From NCBI RefSeq assembly GCF_900103655.1, contig NZ_FMXC01000001.1, positions 1-64,000 of the forward strand: 64,000 nucleotides of DNA, written 5' to 3'. Positions 56,285 to 64,000 of the stretch are shown here, in pieces. Position numbers and translations under genes: made by a program. Source of the stretch: Lactobacillus kefiranofaciens (GTDB lineage: Bacteria; Bacillota; Bacilli; Lactobacillales; Lactobacillaceae). Position 1 is the first letter of the stretch. Each line of letters opens with the position of its first letter. The notes under the pieces were generated by a model, which did not search any database, was not told where the DNA came from, and was given only the letters and a program-made list of their open reading frames with translations.

Positions 56285-56899
56285 ATGGCAGATAAAGGTT
56301 TATTACTCGTGCTTTCCGGTCCCTCAGGAGTTGGTAAAGGGACAGTTAAAAGTGCAATCGTTGAAAATAAAGTCTTTCCGTTTGAATATTCAGTTTCAAT
56401 GACAACTCGTAAACCGCGTCCCGGAGAAGTTGATGGTAAAGATTATTTCTTCGTCAGCGAAGCGCGTTTTCAAGAAGCTATTAAAAATGGTGAGCTATTA
56501 GAATATAATGAATATGTCGGTCACCATTATGGTACGCCACTTGCTCCAGTGAAGGAGATGCTTCATGAGGGCAAAGATGTTTTACTTGAAATTGATGTTA
56601 ATGGTGCTCAAAAAGTTCGTGAAAAGATGCCCGATGGAGTATTTATTTTCTTGACTCCACCAGATTTGTATACGCTGCATTTACGGTTAGAACGTCGTGG
56701 AACAGAGCCTGAAGCAGTTATTCGTGGACGGATCAAACAAGCACGGAATGAAATTCTGGAAATGGCAGATTACGATTACGCAGTAGTAAATGACACAGTT
56801 GCCAATGCAGTAGACCATATCAAAGCAATCGTTGATGCAGAGCATGTCAGTGTTAAGCGTGTGATTGATGACTATCGTAAGATGGTCAAGGAGGATTAA
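56285..56899 (+). CDS. gmk: Guanylate kinase
   Basis: Gmk phosphorylates GMP to GDP. The 204-residue protein has the P-loop [10 protein letters not shown] (note Gly-Lys-Gly-Thr), the GMP-binding [19 protein letters not shown] and the lid [14 protein letters not shown]. It has a GAGGAG site and precedes rpoZ, the usual pair in Gram-positives. Confidence 0.96.
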   Translation: MADKGLLLVLSGPSGVGKGTVKSAIVENKVFPFEYSVSMTTRKPRPGEVDGKDYFFVSEARFQEAIKNGELLEYNEYVGHHYGTPLAPVKEMLHEGKDVLLEIDVNGAQKVREKMPDGVFIFLTPPDLYTLHLRLERRGTEPEAVIRGRIKQARNEILEMADYDYAVVNDTVANAVDHIKAIVDAEHVSVKRVIDDYRKMVKED

Positions 56900-56906
56900 A
56901 CTAATT

Positions 56907-57131
56907 ATGAGAATTACTTACCCATCAATTGACAAATTATTATCACGTGTTGATTCACGTTATTCATTATCTGTTCTTCCTGCTAAAAGAGCACATGAAC
57001 TAGAAGCTGGAGATCCACCTACGTTAGACCACTTTAAGTGTGACAAGTCAGTTGGCAAGGCCCTTGAAGAGATCGCTGCTGGTAAAATTAAAGTTGATCC
57101 GGCTCATGCTGAGATTAACCTCGAAGATTAA
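56907..57131 (+). CDS. rpoZ: RNA polymerase omega subunit
   Basis: The 74-residue omega protein has [29 protein letters not shown] and [14 protein letters not shown]. The ATG at 56907 lies after AAGGAGG, which itself overlaps the end of gmk; an in-frame ATG at 56865 is inside gmk and has no site. Confidence 0.95.
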   Translation: MRITYPSIDKLLSRVDSRYSLSVLPAKRAHELEAGDPPTLDHFKCDKSVGKALEEIAAGKIKVDPAHAEINLED

Positions 57132-57137
57132 TTTGCT

Positions 57138-57168
57138 GACCTTCATCCTTTGGGTGGAGGTCTTTTTT
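57138..57168 (+). terminator. Terminator between rpoZ and priA
   Basis: GACCTTCATCC / GGGTGGAGGTC stem (with G-U pairs) and T6. Confidence 0.8.
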
Positions 57169-57180
57169 ACAGGTGATTAG

Positions 57181-59580
57181 ATGATTGCTCAGGTTATTGT
57201 AGATGTTGCAGTTAAGCAGACTGATCGTATTTTTGAATATCATATTCCAACTGAATTAGAAAAAAGCATTCAGATTGGTTCGAGGGTAGTAGTACCTTTT
57301 GGCAGAAGAAAGGTACAAGGCTTTGTTGTAGGTTTAACTGAAAAAAGCGAGTTTAAGGGCAAACTGAAAGACTTATTAGTTATAGTTGATGAAATGCCAC
57401 CTTTAACCCCCGAATTGGTTGATTTATCGCAAAGTTTAGCAAAGGATATTTTTTCTTACCGTATTAAAATATTGCAGGCAATGTTGCCTTGGGTGATGCG
57501 TGCTGGTTATCGTAAATTATTAGTTCCTAATAATGATCAGGCTAAACAATTACCTTTTTTTAAAGGGGATCCAATTGATTTAAATAAGTTAACGGATTTG
57601 CAACAAATCGAAAAAGTACATCAATTGCTTAGAAACGATGATGCTAAGATTGAGTACTTAGTTGAAAACCGCGCTAAAAAGAAAAAAGAAAATCAATATG
57701 CGTTAGCGTTAGATTCAACTGAATATACTAAAATATATAATACTTTGCGTCAAAATGCGGTTAAACAAAAAAAGCTAGTAATGGATATTATTGAAAATGC
57801 AGCTACATATCCTAAATCTCAAAATAAATTAGAAAAGGAATTAGGTTTAACTGCGGCTGTATTGAATTCCGCCGTGAAAAAAGGTTGGCTGGTTAAAAAG
57901 GCTGTTGAGGTTTACCGTAATCCATTAGCCGGTTTTGAAGACGATGAAAAGCCTAAGCCGGTAACCTTAAATGAACAACAGCAAGCAGCTTTAGATCAGA
58001 TTGCTAGTGCGATCAATAAGCGGCGTTCAAAGACCTTTTTGCTAGAAGGGATTACTGGCAGCGGCAAGACAGAAGTGTATTTACATGCAATTAGTAAGGC
58101 ATTAAGTCAAGGACGTAATGCTCTGATGTTAGTGCCAGAGATCTCTTTGACTCCGCAAATGGTAAGGCAAGTTAAAGCACGATTTGGCAATCAAGTAGCA
58201 GTTTTGCATAGTGCCTTATCTGAAGGCGAAAAATATGATGAATGGCGTAGAATTCGTCGTGGTGAAACTAAAGTGGTAGTTGGTGCAAGAAGTGCTGTTT
58301 TTGCACCATTAGATAATATTGGTTTGATTGTAATTGATGAAGAACATGAAGCCTCTTATAAGCAAGAAACAGATCCACGCTATAATGCTAAAGATGTAGC
58401 ACTTTGGCGTAGTCGTTATCATCATTGCCCGCTCGTTCTAGGCAGTGCTACCCCTGCTCTAGGTAGTCGTGCAAGGGCGCAAAAGCATGTTTATCAATTA
58501 TTGCGATTAACTAAACGAGCTAATAATAAGAAACTGCCGCAGGTTAATTTGATTGATCTGAAGCACGTTCAGTTTGCTGGAGGTCAATTTGATTTATCTG
58601 TCGATTTAGTTGCTGCGATTAAGAAACGCTTAGAGAAAAAAGAGGAAGTTATTTTGATGTTGAATCGGCGCGGGTTTGCTAATTTTATGCTTTGCCGGGA
58701 GTGTGGTTTTGTCTTAAAGTGCCCGAATTGCGATGTATCATTGAATTTACATAAAGACACTAACAGCATGCAATGTCATTATTGTGGTCACAGTGAACCT
58801 ATTCCTCAGGCTTGTCCTAATTGTCAAAGTAAACAGATTCGTTTCTTAGGAACGGGTACGCAAAAAGTTCAAGAAGAACTAAAAGAACTTTTACCGGGTG
58901 CCAGAATTTTACGAATGGATGTTGATACGACTCGTCGAAAAGGCAGCTATAAGCGAATTTTGGATGCGTTTGGCGATCATGAGGCAGATATCTTGTTAGG
59001 AACGCAAATGATCGCTAAAGGACTGGATTTTCCTAATGTTACCTTAGTAGGCGTTATTAATGCGGATACCGGATTATGGATTTCAGATTACAACGCGTCG
59101 GAAAGAACTTTTGAGTTATTGACGCAAGTAGCTGGTCGTGCAGGTCGAGCTGAAAAAGAGGGCGAAGTTTTAATTCAGACTTATAATCCCGAACATTATG
59201 CGATTCAATTAGCTAAAACTCAAGATTATGAACGTTTTTATGGCTATGAGATGCATGTTCGACATGAAGGAAATTATCCGCCATACTTTTTTACAGTTTT
59301 GATTTCAATTTCAGCCAAGAAGGAACAAAATGCTGCTAGAGAAGCATTTCGCATTAAAAGATATCTAATGCAGCACTTAGGACAGGAAACAATTATTTTG
59401 GGTCCATCGCCCAGTGCAATTTCTCGATTAAAAAATAAATATTATTATCAAATACTGGTAAAATATAAAAAAGAACCAAATTTAAATAAGTTATTACACC
59501 ATGTTCAGGATTCTGCTCAGGAAGCCAGGAAATATGGATTAAGTATTTTTATTGATAACGAACCAGAAAGAATTATGTAA
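57181..59580 (+). CDS. priA: Primosomal protein N' (replication restart helicase)
   Basis: PriA reloads the replisome at stalled forks. The 799-residue protein has Walker A GITGSGKTEVYL (about residue 290), DEEH Walker B (VIDEEHEASYKQETDPRY), the zinc-binding cluster CRECGFVLKCPNCDVSLNLHK...CHYCGHSE...CPNCQS and helicase motifs GTQMIAKGLDFPNVTLVGV and QVAGRAGRAEK. It starts after AGGTGATT and ends just before fmt. Confidence 0.96.
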   Translation: MIAQVIVDVAVKQTDRIFEYHIPTELEKSIQIGSRVVVPFGRRKVQGFVVGLTEKSEFKGKLKDLLVIVDEMPPLTPELVDLSQSLAKDIFSYRIKILQAMLPWVMRAGYRKLLVPNNDQAKQLPFFKGDPIDLNKLTDLQQIEKVHQLLRNDDAKIEYLVENRAKKKKENQYALALDSTEYTKIYNTLRQNAVKQKKLVMDIIENAATYPKSQNKLEKELGLTAAVLNSAVKKGWLVKKAVEVYRNPLAGFEDDEKPKPVTLNEQQQAALDQIASAINKRRSKTFLLEGITGSGKTEVYLHAISKALSQGRNALMLVPEISLTPQMVRQVKARFGNQVAVLHSALSEGEKYDEWRRIRRGETKVVVGARSAVFAPLDNIGLIVIDEEHEASYKQETDPRYNAKDVALWRSRYHHCPLVLGSATPALGSRARAQKHVYQLLRLTKRANNKKLPQVNLIDLKHVQFAGGQFDLSVDLVAAIKKRLEKKEEVILMLNRRGFANFMLCRECGFVLKCPNCDVSLNLHKDTNSMQCHYCGHSEPIPQACPNCQSKQIRFLGTGTQKVQEELKELLPGARILRMDVDTTRRKGSYKRILDAFGDHEADILLGTQMIAKGLDFPNVTLVGVINADTGLWISDYNASERTFELLTQVAGRAGRAEKEGEVLIQTYNPEHYAIQLAKTQDYERFYGYEMHVRHEGNYPPYFFTVLISISAKKEQNAAREAFRIKRYLMQHLGQETIILGPSPSAISRLKNKYYYQILVKYKKEPNLNKLLHHVQDSAQEARKYGLSIFIDNEPERIM

Positions 59581-59593
59581 AGGAGATGCTTGA

Positions 59594-60538
59594 ATGACAT
59601 CAATCATTTTTATGGGGACGCCTGAATTTTCAGTTCCAGTACTCGAAGGTCTAATAAATCATGGTTATGAAATTAAAGCAGTAGTAACGCAACCAGATAA
59701 AAAGGTAGGACGCAAACAAAAAATCACTAAGAGTCCAGCTAAAATTGCTGCAGAGAAACATGATTTGCCAGTCTTTCAACCAATTAAGCTATCCGGTTCT
59801 GAAGAAATGAAGCAGTTGATTGATATGCATGCTGATTTAATTGTTACTGCAGCATATGGTCAATTTTTACCAACTAAATTTTTGAATTCAGTTAAAATTG
59901 CTGCTGTAAATGTTCACGGGTCGCTTTTGCCTAAATATCGTGGTGGCGCACCAATTCAGTATTCCTTGATCAATGGGGATCAAGAAACTGGAATTACTAT
60001 TATGGAAATGGTCAAGAAGATGGATGCTGGTGACATTTACGCGCAAGAAGCACTTAAGATTGAGCCAGAAGATAATGCCGGGACTTTATTTGAAAAATTG
60101 TCTTATCTTGGTCGTGATTTATTACTTAAGACTTTACCGTCAATTATTGATGGCAGTATAAAGAAAACGCCACAGGATCCTGAGCAGGTTGTTTTTTCAC
60201 CTAATATTACTAAAGAACAAGAAAAAATCACGGTTAAAATGACTGCTCGTGAGGCTAATAACATGATTCGGGCTTTAAACCCAGATCCTGGTGCTTACAT
60301 GATGATTGAAGGTAAACGGTTCAAAGTATGGCAGGCTGAAGTTGCTCAAGAGACAACAGAGCTTAATCCTGGTTGTTTAATTGCAAATAAAGGTCGTTTT
60401 GCCATTGCTTTTGCAAATAAATCTGTGTTGAATTTGTTAGTAGTTCAGCCAAGTGACAAGAAAAGAATGGAGATTAAAAGCTTTTTAAATGGTCAGGGCA
60501 GCAAATTTAAACCAGGAGAAGAAATTGTCGATCAATAA
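59594..60538 (+). CDS. fmt: Methionyl-tRNA formyltransferase
   Basis: Fmt formylates initiator Met-tRNA with formyl-THF. The 314-residue protein has the active-site region VNVHGSLLPKYRGGAPIQYSLINGDQETGIT (Asn-His-Asp triad) and the C-terminal tRNA-binding domain. The gene end overlaps the rsmB start by 14 bases. Confidence 0.96.
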   Translation: MTSIIFMGTPEFSVPVLEGLINHGYEIKAVVTQPDKKVGRKQKITKSPAKIAAEKHDLPVFQPIKLSGSEEMKQLIDMHADLIVTAAYGQFLPTKFLNSVKIAAVNVHGSLLPKYRGGAPIQYSLINGDQETGITIMEMVKKMDAGDIYAQEALKIEPEDNAGTLFEKLSYLGRDLLLKTLPSIIDGSIKKTPQDPEQVVFSPNITKEQEKITVKMTAREANNMIRALNPDPGAYMMIEGKRFKVWQAEVAQETTELNPGCLIANKGRFAIAFANKSVLNLLVVQPSDKKRMEIKSFLNGQGSKFKPGEEIVDQ

Positions 60539-61850
60539 AAGTGCACGGGCGATTAGTTTAGAAACTTTAATAAGAGTTTTAGCAGATGGCTCATATTCAA
60601 ATATTAGTCTGAATAACAGCCTGCAGCATTCTAGCTTATCCTTGACTGATCAAAATTTAGCTACGAGGATAGTTTATGGAACTATTCAATATCGGCTGTT
60701 TTTGGAATATCAATTAAAGGGCTTGGTAAGAACCAAGATTACTGAAAAATATCTTAAACCACTTTTGTTAATGTCGCTTTATCAGATTATTTTTTTAGAT
60801 AAAGTACCTAATCGTGCAGTCTTAGATGAAGCTAATAAGTTGGCTAAACAATTTGGTAGACATCATTCATCTGGCTATCGAATTATAAACGGAATTTTGC
60901 GTTCGTTTATTCGCCGCGGGGTGATTTTACCAGATAAAAAAGATCGAATTCGCTATTTGAGCATTAAAGAAAGCGTGCCAGAATGGTTAGTTAATTACTT
61001 TATTAATAATTTTGGCATTAAAAAAACCGAATCTGTCTTAACTAGTATTAATCAGCCTGCTAAAAATAGTGTACGTATTTCAAGTTTGGTTGATTCCAAG
61101 CAAGTATTTGCCAAATTGAAGGCTGATGGCTATGAGCCACAGTGGTCTAATTTGTCTACACATGATGTTGTTTTAAATCATGGTGGGATAAGTCAAAGTG
61201 ATTTATTCAAGCAAGGAAAGTTGACAATTCAGGATGAAGCCGCTAGCTTAGTGGTAGAAGCTTTTAATTTTGACCAAGAAGCAGATCATGTATTAGATGC
61301 TTGCAGCGCACCAGGTGGTAAGACTGTCCAAATTGCAGAGAATATTAAGGGTGATGTTATTGCTCTTGATATTCATGAAAAGAAATTAAATCTAGTTCGA
61401 GAAAACGCTCGGCGAATGCATGTTGAAGATCGGGTTAAAACTAAGGCATGTGATGCACGTAAAGCACCAGAAATTTTTAAGCCGGGTGAATTTAGTAAAA
61501 TATTGGTAGATGCTCCTTGCTCTGGTCTTGGTTTACTTAGAAGAAAGCCAGAAATTCGCTATACTAAGAGCTTGCAAGATTTGCGAAATCTGCAAAAAAT
61601 TCAATTAGCAATTTTGAATTCTGTAAGTAGCTTATTAAAAGAGCAAGGTGAGTTAGTTTATTCTACTTGTTCAATTTCAATAGAAGAGAATGAGCAAGTT
61701 GTAAAGCAGTTTTTGCGACAGCATCCCAGCTACAAGCTAGAGCCCTTTAAGTTGAGTAAACTTGAATCAGAAACAGGGATGCTGAAAGTAATGCCTGATC
61801 TAGACGGTAATGATGGATTTTTTATTGCCAAATTTAAATTACGAGGTTAG
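60525..61850 (+). CDS. rsmB: 16S rRNA (cytosine(967)-C(5))-methyltransferase
   Basis: RsmB methylates C967 of 16S rRNA. The 441-residue protein has the NusB-like N-terminal domain (SARAISLETLIRVL...), the SAM motif VLDACSAPGGKTVQIAE, VDAPCSGLGLLRRKPEIRY and the catalytic cysteine in YSTCSI. The start is TTG (60525) six bases after AGGAG; an upstream in-frame ATG (60489) lies deep in fmt and lacks a site. Confidence 0.94.
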   Translation: MSINKSARAISLETLIRVLADGSYSNISLNNSLQHSSLSLTDQNLATRIVYGTIQYRLFLEYQLKGLVRTKITEKYLKPLLLMSLYQIIFLDKVPNRAVLDEANKLAKQFGRHHSSGYRIINGILRSFIRRGVILPDKKDRIRYLSIKESVPEWLVNYFINNFGIKKTESVLTSINQPAKNSVRISSLVDSKQVFAKLKADGYEPQWSNLSTHDVVLNHGGISQSDLFKQGKLTIQDEAASLVVEAFNFDQEADHVLDACSAPGGKTVQIAENIKGDVIALDIHEKKLNLVRENARRMHVEDRVKTKACDARKAPEIFKPGEFSKILVDAPCSGLGLLRRKPEIRYTKSLQDLRNLQKIQLAILNSVSSLLKEQGELVYSTCSISIEENEQVVKQFLRQHPSYKLEPFKLSKLESETGMLKVMPDLDGNDGFFIAKFKLRG

Positions 61851-61854
61851 ATTT

Positions 61855-62610
61855 TTGATTGAAACAGCATATGCTTCAAGTATCGGTAAGGTACGAAAAA
61901 GCAATCAAGATTTTGTAGGAGTTTTTAAAAATCGTAAAGGAATTCCTTTGGCCATTGTCTGTGATGGGATGGGTGGTCATCAGGGTGGTGATGTTGCCTC
62001 AACGATGGCAGTAACTCATTTAGGGCATAATTTTATTACAACAGATTTTACTGATGCTAATATTGCTCATAAATGGTTAGAGGTCCAATTAAATTCTGAA
62101 AATGAGTCAATTCTAAAAACAGCTGATAAGTTTCCTGACTTAAATGGGATGGGGACGACAGTTGTGTTAGCTTTTGCTTTTGATGATGACGCTTTGATTG
62201 CTCATCTAGGTGATTCGCATGCTTATAGTTACTCTGAAGGCAAGTTTGTTCAATTGACGGAAGATCATTCTTTGGTTAATGAACTGGTTAAAATGGGGCA
62301 AATTACTAAAGAGCAGGCTAAGCATCATCCTCAAAAAAATATTATTACGCAAGCTTTAGGAGTTTCTAGTACGATAGATCCGGAATTCGATAATATTGAA
62401 TTGGGCGAAAATGATATTATTTTGCTTTGTACTGATGGCTTGACTAATTCACTTAGTGATCCGCAAATTCAACAGATTTTAGCAACTAAGGAGCTCAGCT
62501 TAAAAGAACGTTGTAATAAGCTCATCAGTGAAGCTAATCGATTAGGCGGTGGTGATAATATTACTGTCTGTCTAGTTTGGAACAAGGAGGACGAGAGCAG
62601 TGATCGATAA
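61855..62610 (+). CDS. stp: PP2C-family protein phosphatase (Stp/PrpC)
   Basis: Stp removes phosphates from proteins phosphorylated by PrkC. The 251-residue protein has the metal-binding motifs SNQDFVGVF, VCDGMGGHQGGDVAS, LIAHLGDSHAYSY and LCTDGLTN...GGGDNITV. TTG start at 61855 after GAGGTTAG. It overlaps the kinase gene by 11 bases, so both are translated together. Confidence 0.95.
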   Translation: MIETAYASSIGKVRKSNQDFVGVFKNRKGIPLAIVCDGMGGHQGGDVASTMAVTHLGHNFITTDFTDANIAHKWLEVQLNSENESILKTADKFPDLNGMGTTVVLAFAFDDDALIAHLGDSHAYSYSEGKFVQLTEDHSLVNELVKMGQITKEQAKHHPQKNIITQALGVSSTIDPEFDNIELGENDIILLCTDGLTNSLSDPQIQQILATKELSLKERCNKLISEANRLGGGDNITVCLVWNKEDESSDR

Positions 62611-64000
62611 AGGTTATCTGCTTGGTGAACGCTATCGAATCATTGATACTTTAGGCGAAGGTGGGATGGCTAATGTTTATTTAGCTGAAGATATTATCTT
62701 GCAGCGTAAAGTAGCTGTTAAGATCCTGCGGCTTGATTTACAAAATGAGCCTCAAACGCAGGCACGTTTTCAAAGAGAAGCATTAGCTACCAGCGAGTTA
62801 AGTCATCCTAATATTGTTTCTGTTCTTGATGTAGGCACAGACCATAGCTTGCCATATATGGTAATGGAATATGTCGATGGTCCCGATTTAAAAGAATATA
62901 TTCGTAAAAATTCCCCCTTAGATTTGCGTGAAGTCATTCGGATTATGGATCAAATCTTAAGTGCGGTTGCTTTGGCACATAAGCATAATGTGATTCACCG
63001 TGATTTAAAACCACAAAATATTTTGATGGATAAGAGAGGCAATATTAAAATTGCTGATTTTGGGATTGCAGTAGCCTTAAATCAAAGTTCTATTACGCAA
63101 ACGAACTCCGTTATGGGCTCAGTTCATTATATGTCACCTGAGCAAACTAGGGGCGGAATGGTTACTAAGCAATCCGATATTTATTCTTTAGGAATTATTT
63201 TGTATGAATTGCTTACTGGTACTGTTCCTTTTAATGGAGATACGCCAGTTTCGATTGCTCTTAAACATGCTCAGGAGCTAATTCCATCTATCAGAAAGAA
63301 AGATAAAAGTGTTCCGCAAGCATTAGAAAATGTGGTCTTAAGAGCAACAGCTAAAGATCCACGTGATCGTTATCCTTCTGCCCAGGCTATGAAGGCGGAT
63401 CTAGACAGCAGTCTTGATCCTGAACGCAGTGATGAACCGGTTTTTGTACCTACACATGGTTTAAATAACGATAAAACGATTGTATTACCTGGTTTTAGGC
63501 CACAAGAAAAGCAGCAAGAAAAACCAGAGGTTTCCAAAGAAGACACACAGCCTGAAGAGCCTAAAAGCAAAAAAATTTTTTGGCAAAATGTTAAAGATCA
63601 TAAATGGTGGTGGATTTTTTCGGTAATTACAGCTGGCTTGATCATTTTTATTATGATTTTTGCGTTAAGTGGCAGAGGTGATAAGCCTGAACAAGTTAAT
63701 GTCCCCGATGTAACTAATATTGCTGAAAACCGGGCTAAAGATAAATTAGAGGCTGCTGGTTTACAAATTGGGCAAGTGATTAAACGTCAGTCTGATGATG
63801 TAAAAAAGGGGCGCGTAATTGCAACTAAACCCAATGCTGGAAATAGTATTGATCAGGGAAAAACTGTCGATTTAATTGTTTCTAGTGGCTCGAGTATGGT
63901 AAAAGTAGCTGACATGGTTGGCAAAGAATATGATGAGGCTACAAAAAAACTAGAAAATTTGGGTTTTGATGTAGTTAGAGAAGATCAATATTCAGATAAA
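62600..64000 (+). CDS. prkC: Serine/threonine protein kinase with PASTA repeats (PrkC), cut off by the window end
   Basis: PrkC senses peptidoglycan or its precursors and controls growth. The 467 visible residues begin with GTG (AAGGAGG site). The kinase has GEGGMANVYLA, VAVKIL, HRDLKPQN and DFGIA with SPEQ, then a Lys/Glu-rich linker, one membrane helix (about residues 335-357) and the first PASTA repeat VNVPDVTNIAENRAKDKL, followed by the start of a second. The 3' end lies beyond position 64000. Confidence 0.95.
   Translation, partial: MIDKGYLLGERYRIIDTLGEGGMANVYLAEDIILQRKVAVKILRLDLQNEPQTQARFQREALATSELSHPNIVSVLDVGTDHSLPYMVMEYVDGPDLKEYIRKNSPLDLREVIRIMDQILSAVALAHKHNVIHRDLKPQNILMDKRGNIKIADFGIAVALNQSSITQTNSVMGSVHYMSPEQTRGGMVTKQSDIYSLGIILYELLTGTVPFNGDTPVSIALKHAQELIPSIRKKDKSVPQALENVVLRATAKDPRDRYPSAQAMKADLDSSLDPERSDEPVFVPTHGLNNDKTIVLPGFRPQEKQQEKPEVSKEDTQPEEPKSKKIFWQNVKDHKWWWIFSVITAGLIIFIMIFALSGRGDKPEQVNVPDVTNIAENRAKDKLEAAGLQIGQVIKRQSDDVKKGRVIATKPNAGNSIDQGKTVDLIVSSGSSMVKVADMVGKEYDEATKKLENLGFDVVREDQYSDK

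Noticed and set aside
1-64000. CRISPR arrays, insertion sequences, prophage or integrase genes
   Set aside because: I saw no regularly spaced direct repeats, no transposase-like frames and no integrase or phage structural genes, even though IS elements are common in this group.

Overview
The window is a chromosomal piece of a low-GC lactic acid bacterium, most likely a Lactobacillus of the L. helveticus / L. crispatus / L. acidophilus group. Pointers are the low GC content, a PepX X-prolyl dipeptidyl aminopeptidase, a GH25 lysozyme with C-terminal S-layer-type repeats, PyrR-type attenuators on the pyr genes, and the Firmicute order efp-yqhY-nusB-folD-xseA-xseB-ispA-tlyA-recN-gmk-rpoZ-priA-fmt-rsmB-stp-prkC. 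The many fresh pseudogenes fit a nutrient-adapted (dairy-like) strain such as L. helveticus. The species call is inference.

Layout. (1) 0-0.5 kb: a decayed RelB/RelE-like toxin-antitoxin remnant. (2) 0.5-10.4 kb: the complete set of pyrimidine biosynthesis genes. pyrF-pyrE is on the minus strand, divergent from pyrD, pyrR, pyrB, pyrC, pyrAA and pyrAB. Three PyrR-type attenuators precede pyrF, pyrR and pyrB. (3) 10.5-14.1 kb: a defence or toxin-like patch. It holds a DarT-like (ADP-ribosyltransferase) gene broken by a 19-bp tandem duplication, followed by an intact-looking ImmA/IrrE-type antitoxin (COG2856) and DUF4411 toxin pair. (4) 14.2-36.7 kb: an accessory zone dense with broken genes: sugar permease, MazG-like, DUF6176, NUDIX, MFS, cytidine deaminase, HicB, AAC(3), ABC exporter, an unidentified large protein and an ArsC/Spx-like protein. 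Intact genes lie between them: msrB, GNAT, DUF2785, two tandem nucleoside phosphorylase-like genes, pepX, a bacterial PARG and others. The ABC exporter pair at 28.3-31.4 kb is preceded by a seven-codon leader ORF encoding MIRLRKF and by a terminator, an arrangement like drug-induced ribosome-stalling attenuators. (5) 36.8-41.5 kb: tRNA-Arg(UCU), then exported or cell-surface proteins (GH25 lysozyme, lipoprotein hydrolase, DUF2207) and a 4-oxalocrotonate tautomerase. (6) 41.5-46.4 kb: a branched-chain aminotransferase, then an unusual PLD-nuclease/SF3-like ATPase fusion divergent from a DUF2325 gene. (7) 46.4-64 kb: core genes, starting with an L21 leader and rplU-rpmA (no prp gene between them) and ending inside prkC, which runs off the window.

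The strongest leads for something new are the MIRLRKF leader/attenuator ahead of the ABC pair, the PLD-ATPase fusion beside DUF2325, and the DarT-like gene (with its catalytic glutamate apparently replaced) next to an ImmA/DUF4411 module. All family calls are by eye from translated sequence; no database search was run.
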